Made by a program: the position numbers and the translations under genes
In this document: in pieces, positions 15,822-26,679 of the stretch
Layout of the letters: each line of letters opens with the position of its first letter
Numbering within the stretch: position 1 is the first letter of the stretch
Origin: Ideonella oryzae
GTDB lineage: Bacteria > Pseudomonadota > Gammaproteobacteria > Burkholderiales > Burkholderiaceae_C
Length of the DNA stretch: 64,000 nt
Direction: 5' to 3'
Assembly: GCF_024055665.1 (NCBI RefSeq)
Contig: NZ_JAMXMC010000015.1
Span: 33,087 to 97,086, forward strand
Notes under the pieces: generated by a model
Told to the model about the DNA's origin: nothing
The model's database searches: none
The model's input: the letters and a program-made list of their open reading frames with translations, nothing else

Positions 15822-17438
15822 TCAGGGCGTCGGGGCCAGGCTGGGATGCGGCCAGTCCGGGGCCGCGCCGGGGGCACCGTTGGGGCGGGGCTGTCGGCCG
15901 TCCTGCCAGGCCTGCTGCCAGGCTTGCAGTGCCTGCGGCGTGGCGCCGGCCAGGCCCCGCACCAGGCACACCGCGTGGGTGCCGGCCGCGGCCGCCATGC
16001 GCGCCTGGTCCGGCTGCAGCACGCCGCCGATGGCCACCACCGGCGCCGGTGACAGGGCAGCCCACCAGGCCAGGTTGTCCAGGCCCTGCGGGCGCCAGGG
16101 CATGGTCTTGGTGGTGGTGGGCCACACGGGGCCGCAGGCGATGTAGCTGGGCCGCAGGCCGGCCGCGCGCGCCAGTTCCCAGACGCTGTGGCTGCTCAGG
16201 CCCAGTGCCACGCCCTCGCGTGCGCGGGCCTGCTGCAGGCGGCGGCGCTGCGCGGGGCCCAGGCCGGCCCAGTCCTCCTGGCCCAGGTGCAGGGCGCGGG
16301 CGCCGGCGGCCAGCGCGGTCTCCCAGTGGTCGTTGACCCACAGCGTGACGCCGGCCGCCTCGGCCACCGGCAGGCAGCGGCGGATGGTCTCGGCCAGTGC
16401 GGCGTGCCAGGCGGCATCGGCGCCGGTGGGCGGGGCCTTGCAGCGCAGCTGCAGGTGGCGCAGCGGCAGGCCGGGCTGGCGCAGCAGGGCCAGGGCGGCC
16501 TCGGCGCTGTCGACGATGCCGTAGAGGCCGGGGGCGAAGGCCGGGGGGGCCGGGGCCTCGCTCGCTGCCGGGGGCAGCGCGTCCCAGCCCAGCGTGGGCA
16601 GGGTGACGCCGGGCTGGCCCCAGCCGGGCGTGGCCCAGACCGGCCCGGCGCCCGCGCCCTGCGGGCCGGCCTGGCACAGCGCATGGGTGGTCAGCAGCTT
16701 GGCCAGCACCGCGGCATCGGCCACCGGAAAGCCCCGCGCCAGTGCGGCGGCGGCGGCTGTGGCCAGGGTGCAGCCGGTGCCGTGGTTGTGCGGGGTGATG
16801 ATGCGCGGATGGGCCAGGCCGCCGCGGGCCTGCGGGCTGTCCAGCCAGTCCAGGGCCTGGGTCTCGTCCTGCGCATCGCCGCCGGTCAGCAGCACGGCCT
16901 GGGCGCCCAGCGCGCGCAGCGCGGCGGCCTGGGCGGGCAGGGCCTCGGGTCCGGCCTCATCCGGCTGGCCCAGCAGGGCCGCGGCCTCGCGCCGGTTGGG
17001 GGTCACCAAGGTGGCGCGCGGCAGCAGCTCCTCTCGGTAGGCGGCCAACAGCTCGGCGTCGGCGAAGGGCGCGCCGGTGGAGGCGCGCAGCACCGGGTCC
17101 ACCACCAGGGCCAGGTCGGGCTGGTGGCGGCGCTGGGCGTCCACCCAGCGGGCCAGCACGCGGGCGTTGGCCGCGCTGCCCAGCAGGCCGGTCTTGAGGG
17201 CCGCGGGCGGCAGGTCCTCGGCCAGGGCGTCCAGCTGGGCCTGCAGCAGGGTGGGGGACAGGGCCTCGACATGGCGCACCGCGCGGCTGTGCTGGGCGGT
17301 GACGGCGGCCACCACCGGGCACAGGTGCGTGTCGAAGGCCTGGGCGGCACGCTGGTCGGCCGACAGGCCGGCGCCGCCGCCGCTGTCGGTGCCGGCCACG
17401 CTGGCGATGCGCGGGCGAATGGGAAAGTCGGTCGTCAT
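15822..17438 (-). CDS. Fused ThiD-ThiE (HMP-P kinase / thiamine-phosphate synthase)
   Basis: A 538-residue fusion. The N-terminal ~270 residues are HMP(-P) kinase: SVAGTDSGGGAGLSADQRA near the start, DPVLRASTGAPF and the anion hole HNHGTGCTLATAAAAAL. The C-terminal ~220 residues are thiamine-phosphate synthase: LQLRCKAP, VNDHWETAL, ALHLGQEDW, LGLSSHS, CGPVWPTTTK and VVAIGGV. The Arg of the usual NDR loop is His here. Together they make HMP-PP and couple it to the thiazole to form thiamine phosphate. It is the last gene of the thiamine operon, 7 bases after thiG. Confidence 0.93.
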   Translation of the reverse strand: MTTDFPIRPRIASVAGTDSGGGAGLSADQRAAQAFDTHLCPVVAAVTAQHSRAVRHVEALSPTLLQAQLDALAEDLPPAALKTGLLGSAANARVLARWVDAQRRHQPDLALVVDPVLRASTGAPFADAELLAAYREELLPRATLVTPNRREAAALLGQPDEAGPEALPAQAAALRALGAQAVLLTGGDAQDETQALDWLDSPQARGGLAHPRIITPHNHGTGCTLATAAAAALARGFPVADAAVLAKLLTTHALCQAGPQGAGAGPVWATPGWGQPGVTLPTLGWDALPPAASEAPAPPAFAPGLYGIVDSAEAALALLRQPGLPLRHLQLRCKAPPTGADAAWHAALAETIRRCLPVAEAAGVTLWVNDHWETALAAGARALHLGQEDWAGLGPAQRRRLQQARAREGVALGLSSHSVWELARAAGLRPSYIACGPVWPTTTKTMPWRPQGLDNLAWWAALSPAPVVAIGGVLQPDQARMAAAAGTHAVCLVRGLAGATPQALQAWQQAWQDGRQPRPNGAPGAAPDWPHPSLAPTP

Positions 17439-17445
17439 TCCGCGC

Positions 17446-18252
17446 TCAGCCGATCAGGAAGGGCCGCCCGCCCACCGGGGTGCTGGCCACGGCCATGGGC
17501 TGCGGCGCCATCAGGCCGGCCTCGAAGCCCGCGCGGCCGGCCCGCACCGCGGCGCCGAAGGCCGCGGCCATGCGCACCGGGTCGCCCGCATGGGCCACGG
17601 CGGAGTTGAGCAGCACGCCGTCCAGGCCCAGCTCCAGCGCCTGCACCGCGTGCGAGGGCGCGCCCAGGCCGGCGTCCACGATCAGCGGCACGCCGGGCAG
17701 GCGGGCGCGCAGGGTGCGCAGCGCGAAGGGGTTGAGCAGGCCCTGGCCCGAGCCGATGGGCGCGGCCCAGGGCATCAGTACCTGGCAGCCCACGTCCAAG
17801 AGGCGCTGGCAGCCCACCAGGTCGTCGGTGCAGTAGGGGAAGACCTGGAAGCCTTCGCGCACCAGCAGCTCGGCCGCCTGCACCAGCTCCCAGGGGTCGG
17901 GCTGCAGGGTGTGCTCGTCGCCCACCACCTCCAGCTTGATCCAGGCGGTGTCGTAGAGCTCGCGCGCCATGCGGGCCAGGGCGATGGCCTCGCGCGCGCT
18001 GCGGCAGCCCGCGGTGTTGGGCAGCAGGTGGCCGCCGTGCTCGCGCAGGTGGGCGCGCAGGCCGGCGACGAAGCCGTTGTCGCCGCCGGCCAGGGTGCGT
18101 TTGAGGCCCACGGTGAGCACCTGGGCGCCGCTGGCGGCCAGGGCGCGGGCCAGCACCTCGGGCGAGGGGTAGCCGGCGGTGCCCAGCAGCAGGCGGCTGC
18201 GCAGGGGCACGCCGTAAACGGTCCAGGGGGAGTCGAGTGTTTCGGGGGACAT
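17446..18252 (-). CDS. thiG: Thiazole synthase ThiG
   Basis: A 268-residue TIM-barrel enzyme that condenses DXP, dehydroglycine and ThiS thiocarboxylate to thiazole phosphate. Seen motifs: SRLLLGTAGYPS at the start, TVGLKRTLAGGDNGF, the catalytic-lysine region DTAWIKLEVVGDEHTLQPD, and the phosphate-binding PLIVDAGLGAPSHAVQALELGLDGVLLNSAVAHAGDP. Length is normal. It lies 5 bases after thiS and 7 before the thiDE fusion, so it is part of one tightly packed operon under the TPP riboswitch. Confidence 0.96.
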   Translation of the reverse strand: MSPETLDSPWTVYGVPLRSRLLLGTAGYPSPEVLARALAASGAQVLTVGLKRTLAGGDNGFVAGLRAHLREHGGHLLPNTAGCRSAREAIALARMARELYDTAWIKLEVVGDEHTLQPDPWELVQAAELLVREGFQVFPYCTDDLVGCQRLLDVGCQVLMPWAAPIGSGQGLLNPFALRTLRARLPGVPLIVDAGLGAPSHAVQALELGLDGVLLNSAVAHAGDPVRMAAAFGAAVRAGRAGFEAGLMAPQPMAVASTPVGGRPFLIG

Positions 18253-18257
18253 GGGCC

Positions 18258-18473
18258 TCAGCCTCCGACGATGGCTTGAAAGAGCGTGATGGCGTCGCCC
18301 GGCTGCAGCCGGGTGTCGGCGCGTTGGCCGCGGGGCACGAAGTCGGCATTGACCGCGCTGGCCACGGCCTCGGGCGCCAGGCCCTCGGTGGCCAGCAGGT
18401 CGGCCAGGTTCAGGCCGGGCCGCCAGGGGCGCGGCTCGCCGTTGAGGGACACGGTGGGCGTGGGCTCAGGCAT
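18258..18473 (-). CDS. thiS: Sulfur carrier protein ThiS
   Basis: A 71-residue ubiquitin-fold carrier: VSLNGEPRPWRPGLNLADLLATEGL, then AVNADFVPRGQRADTRLQPGDAITLFQAIVGG. The C-terminal GG is the site of adenylation and thiocarboxylation. Its start overlaps the end of thiO by 8 bases. No thiF/moeB partner is encoded in the window, so adenylation must be served from elsewhere. Confidence 0.95.
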   Translation of the reverse strand: MPEPTPTVSLNGEPRPWRPGLNLADLLATEGLAPEAVASAVNADFVPRGQRADTRLQPGDAITLFQAIVGG

Positions 18474-19647
18474 GGGCGGCCTCCTGATTGGGCGTGAAGG
18501 CTGGCAGACCGAGCCCGGTCAGGGCCTGCTCCACCAGCGCCGGGGCCAGCAGCCAGCCGTGGCGGAACAGGCCGTTGATCGCCAGCCAGCCCGGCGCGCT
18601 CTGCACCCAGGGCCGGTGGTCCGGCAGGGCCGGGCGCAGATTGGCCTCCAGGTGGACGATGCGGGCCTCGGCCAGCTCGGGGATGACGCTGTGCGCGGCG
18701 GCCATCAGCTCCACCGCGCTGCGCAGGCTGACGGGAGAGCGGTCCTCGCTGTCGAGCTCGCTGGCGCCCAGCAGCACCAGGTCGCCCGGCCGGGGCACCA
18801 GGTAGACGCGGTGGCGCGGGTGCAGCAGGCGCAGCGGGCGCTGCAGCGGCACGCCGGGGGCGTGCAGCCAGACCACCTCGCCGCGCACACCGCGCAGGGT
18901 GGGACGCGGGTCGGTGGCGTGCGGGTCGGATGGGCTCAGGGTCTGAGCCTGGGCTTCGGCCTCCGGCCGCGCGCCCAGGCCGCGGGCGTCGATGGCCAGG
19001 TCCACATTCAGCCCCTGGCCGTCGTCCAGCGTCAGACGGTGCGGGGACACATCGGTCACCCGCCGGCCCCAGTGCCAGGCCGCGCCGGGCGCGTCGGCGG
19101 CCAGGGCCTCCAGCAGGGCCGGGCCCAGCACCTGGCCTTCGCCGGGCAGGCGCCAGCCCCACAGCCGCGGGGCCAGGGCGGGCTCCAGGGCCTGCAGGGC
19201 TTCGGCGTCCAGCGGCTGGGCGGCAGGCCAGGCCGGGTCCTGCGCGCGGGCGGCTTCCAGCCGGGCCAGCACCCGCTGGGCCGCGCCCAGGTCGCTGGGG
19301 TGGGCCAGCAGCAGGCTGTCCTGGCGGCGCACCAGGCCCTGCGGCGCATCGGCGCGGGCCGGCAGCCGACGGGCGATGGCTTGCCACAGGTCCAGCGAGC
19401 GCCAGCCCAGCGCCGCCACGGCGGGCTCGGCCTGGTCCAGCTCGGCCAGCGGGCTGAGCATGCCGGCGGCGGTGAAGCCGGCCGCATGGGGCGCGTGAAA
19501 CAGGCTGCCGCGGGCCGGGGCCAGGGCGTCGGGCGCCGGGTCCACCACGCTGACGCGCCAGCCCGCATGGGCCAGGCGCCAGGCCAGCAGCCGGCCCAGC
19601 ACGCCCGCGCCGGCAATGCCGGCATGGGGTCGTGAGGTGCGCGCCAT
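18466..19647 (-). CDS. thiO: FAD-dependent glycine oxidase ThiO
   Basis: A 393-residue DAO-family flavoprotein that makes dehydroglycine (iminoglycine) for thiazole synthesis using oxygen. It opens with the dinucleotide fold GIAGAGVLGRLLAWRLAHAGWRVSVVDP. Other family features are ARGSLFHAPHAAGFTAAGML near the flavin, VDLAIDARGLGA, and RPALPDHRPWVQSAPGWLAINGLFRHGWLLAPAL at the C-terminus. It lies between thiC and thiS, the usual place in aerobes that use ThiO rather than radical ThiH. Confidence 0.93.
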   Translation of the reverse strand: MARTSRPHAGIAGAGVLGRLLAWRLAHAGWRVSVVDPAPDALAPARGSLFHAPHAAGFTAAGMLSPLAELDQAEPAVAALGWRSLDLWQAIARRLPARADAPQGLVRRQDSLLLAHPSDLGAAQRVLARLEAARAQDPAWPAAQPLDAEALQALEPALAPRLWGWRLPGEGQVLGPALLEALAADAPGAAWHWGRRVTDVSPHRLTLDDGQGLNVDLAIDARGLGARPEAEAQAQTLSPSDPHATDPRPTLRGVRGEVVWLHAPGVPLQRPLRLLHPRHRVYLVPRPGDLVLLGASELDSEDRSPVSLRSAVELMAAAHSVIPELAEARIVHLEANLRPALPDHRPWVQSAPGWLAINGLFRHGWLLAPALVEQALTGLGLPAFTPNQEAAHA

Positions 19648-19648
19648 C

Positions 19649-21646
<1,998 letters not shown>

Positions 21647-21647
21647 C

Positions 21648-21736
21648 TAGCGCTCTTCTTCCGCCGGTACGAACCGGATCAAGTTCTCGGGTTGGGTGGG
21701 TCACCCTCTCAGCGCTGCGCGCGCACCCCGGAGCGA
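21648..21736 (-). promoter_or_regulatory. TPP riboswitch (THI element)
   Basis: Read on the minus strand, the leader contains the THI-box hallmarks in order: GGGGTGC, CTGAGAGGGTGACCCACC, AACCCGAGAACTTGATC, CCGGTTCGTACCGGCG and GGAAGAAGAGCGC. These form the P1-P5 helices of a thiamine-pyrophosphate riboswitch. It ends about 120 bases before the thiC ATG. With TPP bound it should repress translation or elongation of the whole thiC-O-S-G-DE operon. No U-rich terminator is evident behind it. Confidence 0.95.
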
Positions 21737-21774
21737 GGCGCAGTGTAGCGCGCTGCGCTCCAGGGCGGCGGGCC

Positions 21775-22842
21775 TCACTGCACGACCAGCTCGACGCGGC
21801 GGTTCTTGGCCCGGCCGGCCTCAGCGGCGTTGGCGGCCACCGGCACCAGACTGGCCACGCCCTGGGCCGACAGGCGGGCGGCCGGGATCTGGTACTGCTT
21901 GACCAGCGCGTCGACCACCGCCTGCGCGCGCTGCTGCGACAGCGTCAGGTTGGCGGCCAGCGCGCCCTGGTTGTCGGTGTGGCCGACGATGTAGACCTTC
22001 AGCGCGGGCTGGGCCTTGAGCAGGCGGGCCATCTCGTCGAGCTGGGCCTTGGACTCGGGCTTGAGCTCGGCCTTGCCGGTGTCGAAGTAGATGCCGTAGA
22101 GCGCGATCTTGCCCTCGGCCTGCAGGCTGTTCTTCAGCGCGTCGGCGTTGACGGTGACCTGGCCGCCCAGCATGGCCTTGGGTTCGGCGATCTCGATGTA
22201 GGTGCCCACGAAGGGGCTGCTGTAGATCTTGCCGGTGTTCACCATCACATGCACGGTGGCGCCGTTGCGGCTGAGCGTGCCATAGGTGAAGAACAGGTCC
22301 TCGGTGCCCACCATGTTCACGCCGCCCAGGCTGCGCATCGCATCGGCCAGCTTGGGGTCGGACTGGCGGTCACGGCTGGCCGCGAAGTTGGCCTGCTTGA
22401 GCTGGTCGTAGCGCTCGTCGACAAAGCCGTAGCGCATCTTCTCGCACTGGGGCTGGCTGGGTGTGCAGCTCACCACGGCCTTGAAGCCAGCGGCCGCCAG
22501 CGCCTGCTCGTAGTTGCGATGCACCTCCAGCGGCGTCTTGCCCACCGGGGCCAGGTAGACCAGGCGGGTGACCTGTCCTTCCACCGTCACCGGGGCCAGG
22601 AAGTGGTTCTTGTTGTCCAGGCCCAGCTTGCCGGGGAAGGTGGTCTGGGCGAAGGACTGCTGCTGGTAGGCGATCAGCCAGGCGTCGGAGTAACGCTGCA
22701 GCAGCGGGTGGTCCTGGCCGCCGGCCACGTCGGTGGCCCAGCTGGGGGAGGCGGCGGCGGGCTGGGCCAGGCCGCCCAGGGTGCAGGCCAGCGCCAGGCC
22801 GGCCAGGCCCGCACGCAGGCGGGCGCGCATCAAGCGTGTCAT
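21775..22842 (-). CDS. OmpA-family outer-membrane / peptidoglycan-binding protein
   Basis: A 355-residue exported protein. The ATG at 22842 (preceded by AGGACAATCG) gives a signal peptide ending near AQPAAA. Residues ~25-235 form an uncharacterised domain with RYSDAWLIAYQQQSFAQTTFPGKLG and a possible Cys pair (VVSCTPSQPQCEK). The last ~110 residues are an OmpA-like domain: IYFDTGKAELKPESKAQLDEMARLL, VYIVGHTDNQG, and GRAKNRRVELVV, which bind diaminopimelate of peptidoglycan. A role in linking the envelope layers is inferred from the family. Confidence 0.9.
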   Translation of the reverse strand: MTRLMRARLRAGLAGLALACTLGGLAQPAAASPSWATDVAGGQDHPLLQRYSDAWLIAYQQQSFAQTTFPGKLGLDNKNHFLAPVTVEGQVTRLVYLAPVGKTPLEVHRNYEQALAAAGFKAVVSCTPSQPQCEKMRYGFVDERYDQLKQANFAASRDRQSDPKLADAMRSLGGVNMVGTEDLFFTYGTLSRNGATVHVMVNTGKIYSSPFVGTYIEIAEPKAMLGGQVTVNADALKNSLQAEGKIALYGIYFDTGKAELKPESKAQLDEMARLLKAQPALKVYIVGHTDNQGALAANLTLSQQRAQAVVDALVKQYQIPAARLSAQGVASLVPVAANAAEAGRAKNRRVELVVQ

Positions 22843-23173
22843 CGATTGTCCTGTCACGGTGGAAAAACGGGGGGCGGGCACCGCCCCGGACCGGGTTTGT
22901 ACCCCCGTTCCGTGACGTGGTCCGCCCCCCAGGCGTGACAGGATGTGACGGCCGCTCCGCCCGGCGGCACCAGCACGATCGGCCTGTCAACGCGGTGGCG
23001 CACCCTGTCTGAAACGGCTTGGGAAGGCCATTCAGCAGCCCTGCCGGAATTCCGGAATGGTCCCGTATTTTCAACGGGTTAGTACGCATGGCGGGAATCC
23101 CGGCAGGGCCGATGATCGCCGGCGGCGCTAGCCGCACGGATGGAACCAAGCGCACCCAAACGAAGGAGTCTCG
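22843..23173. other. 331-base divergent intergenic region
   Basis: Divergent spacer between the OmpA-like gene and the AcoR-type activator gene. I see no coding potential and no -24/-12 promoter in it. It contains a long imperfect inverted repeat (23038-23109, described separately). A ribosome site GAAGGAG precedes the activator ATG at 23174. Confidence 0.6.
23038..23109. repeat. 16-bp inverted repeat upstream of the activator gene
   Basis: The arm GCCCTGCCGGAATTCC (23038-23053) is repeated inverted at 23094-23109 with one mismatch, separated by 40 bases. The first arm also overlaps the perfect palindrome CCGGAATTCCGG (23044-23055). Two half-sites four turns apart suggest an operator pair for a dimer or looping regulator. 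It ends 64 bases before the activator ATG. Confidence 0.6.
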
Positions 23174-25165
<1,992 letters not shown>

Positions 25166-25247
25166 GCGGGGATGTGCGCCGGCGCTGCGGCTCGGCATCC
25201 CGGGCATGCCCCACCGTGCGGTGCGGCCGGCCCGGTTCGCCGGGGCG

Positions 25248-26351
25248 TCAGAACGTGTGGTTGATGCCCACGTTCAGGAACGTCGTCTTCTGCCCGGGTG
25301 CGAAGCTGCCGTCGGCGACGATGCTGGTCTTCAGGCTGGCCTGCGACTTGGCGTCGACGAAGGCGGCCTGCGCGTACAGCGTGGTGCGCTTGGAGAGCGC
25401 GTAGTCGTTGCTCAGCACGAGGTTGCGCGTGTGGTCCTCGCTGTTGCGCTTGTCCTTGTCGTCGTAGTAGGCCAGCGTGGCCGTGTTGGCCTGGCTCCAT
25501 TTCCAGTCGACACCGCCGCTGTACGCATCAACCCTGGAGGTGGGCAGGCCATCGGAGTTGCTGTTCTTGCCCTGCAGCCAGTTGATCTTGAACGTGAAGG
25601 CACCGAACGGCACCGCGCCGCCCAGGCCCGCGTGCTCGATGTTGCGATTGCCGGTGGTGAGGTCCTTCATGGCCTGGTACGAGGCTGACAGCACCACCGG
25701 CCCGTTGTACGCGGCGCCCACCGCATAGGCGGTGTTCTTCGAGGTGTTTCCGGCCTGCTCGCCCAGCGAATACAGCACGCCGAAGGTCACCGGGCCGAGC
25801 GTGTTGCGGTACTGGATCGCGTTCTTGAAGAAGATACCGACGTCGTTGTTGGTGTTCACCGCCGTGCTGCCGGCCAGCGGCTCGAGCTGGTTGTAGGCCC
25901 AGGCGTAGAGATTGGAGAACTGCTCCTTGAAGGCCCGCGGTTCGGTGCCGAGGTGCGCCAGCAGCGCCGGGCCGTACTGGCGGCCGATCGTCACCGAACC
26001 CCAGTCGCCCGACAGGCCGAGGTTGGCCTGTCGGCGGAACATGATGGTGCCCGAGCCGGCGGTGTCGCCGCTGCCATGCAGCGCGCCGGTGTCCACGTCG
26101 AAGTGCGACTCGAGGTTGAAGAAGGCCTTCAGGCCGCCGCCCAGGTCTTCGCTGCCCTTCAGGCCCCAGACGCTCTGGCGCAGTCCGCTGGTCTCGACAC
26201 GGGTCTGACTGCCGCCGGTGCGCGACTTCGATTGGCTCAAGAGGCCTGCGTCGACGATGCCGAAGAGTTGCACCTGCGAATCGGCCAGGGCCGGGGCAGT
26301 GAAGGCGGCGATGGCGGCCATGGCCAGCAGTGAGCGGTGAAGGTTCTTCAT
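25248..26351 (-). CDS. Burkholderiales-type trimeric general porin
   Basis: A 367-residue outer-membrane porin with signal peptide (NLHRSLLAMAAIAAFTAPALA) and mature start DSQVQLFGIVDAGL, the usual opening of Gram-negative porin_4 proteins. Strand patterns such as RTGGSQTRVETSGLRQSVWGLKGSEDLGGGL and the C-terminal aromatic NVGINHTF (terminal Phe needed for BAM insertion) are visible. The ATG at 26351 is chosen from the signal peptide. It is divergent from the dehydrogenase gene and has its own -24/-12 promoter, so it probably admits the substrate oxidised in the periplasm. Confidence 0.93.
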   Translation of the reverse strand: MKNLHRSLLAMAAIAAFTAPALADSQVQLFGIVDAGLLSQSKSRTGGSQTRVETSGLRQSVWGLKGSEDLGGGLKAFFNLESHFDVDTGALHGSGDTAGSGTIMFRRQANLGLSGDWGSVTIGRQYGPALLAHLGTEPRAFKEQFSNLYAWAYNQLEPLAGSTAVNTNNDVGIFFKNAIQYRNTLGPVTFGVLYSLGEQAGNTSKNTAYAVGAAYNGPVVLSASYQAMKDLTTGNRNIEHAGLGGAVPFGAFTFKINWLQGKNSNSDGLPTSRVDAYSGGVDWKWSQANTATLAYYDDKDKRNSEDHTRNLVLSNDYALSKRTTLYAQAAFVDAKSQASLKTSIVADGSFAPGQKTTFLNVGINHTF

Positions 26352-26416
26352 GGATGTCTCCTCATGGGGTGGGTTCTGCGCCCCGGCCCGAACGGACCGT
26401 GAGCCCGAGCCCTTCT

Positions 26417-26431
26417 GCAGCCTCCATGCCA
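26417..26431 (-). promoter_or_regulatory. Sigma-54 promoter of the porin gene
   Basis: On the minus strand TGGCATG-GAGG-CTGC matches TGGCACG-N4-TTGC with correct GG/GC spacing and two transition-type differences. It lies 65 bases before the porin ATG. It is nearly identical to the promoter facing the other way at 26612-26626. Confidence 0.75.
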
Positions 26432-26433
26432 CG

Positions 26434-26538
26434 GCGACAGGGCGACGATGGGGTGGCGTCGCAGCGTGTCGCTCCTCGTGTGAAGGCCCTGTCCGCGCTG
26501 CGACAGGTGTCGCGAGCAGCGACAGTCGATCTGCGACA
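26434..26538. promoter_or_regulatory. Cluster of GCGACA/TGTCGC hexamers (shared enhancer)
   Basis: Six copies of GCGACA or its complement TGTCGC occur at 26434, 26467, 26500, 26508, 26519 and 26533. The copies at 26500 and 26508 form the dyad GCGACA-GG-TGTCGC. Positions 26434, 26467, 26500 and 26533 are exactly 33 bases apart, about three helical turns. The cluster lies between the two outward-facing -24/-12 promoters, where an activator could serve both. Confidence 0.7.
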
Positions 26539-26611
26539 GATGCTCAATGCAAGGGCGGGTTTGGGCCGTGTTCAAGGACGTTTGGTGGCCTCCCACGTCC
26601 TCTCTGGCCAT

Positions 26612-26626
26612 TGGCATGGAAGCTGC
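26612..26626 (+). promoter_or_regulatory. Sigma-54 promoter of the PQQ dehydrogenase gene
   Basis: TGGCATG-GAAG-CTGC matches the -24/-12 consensus with exact spacing. The expected start is near 26638, about 42 bases before the ATG at 26680. Compared with the porin promoter the 15-base cores differ at one position only. Confidence 0.78.
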
Positions 26627-26679
26627 GGATCCAGGCCGTGCGGCACCGATCCGCGCGATCCACATACCAGGAGACATCC

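Noticed and set aside
18466..18473. Overlap of thiO and thiS considered as a frameshift or fusion
   Set aside because: Both proteins have complete family ends; an 8-base overlap is ordinary translational coupling.
22843..23173. Search for a sigma-54 promoter before the AcoR-type activator gene
   Set aside because: No GG-N10-GC element with acceptable flanks was found; only the inverted repeat stands out.
25166..25247. GC-rich gap between the convergent activator and porin genes checked for a terminator
   Set aside because: No stem with a T run on either strand.
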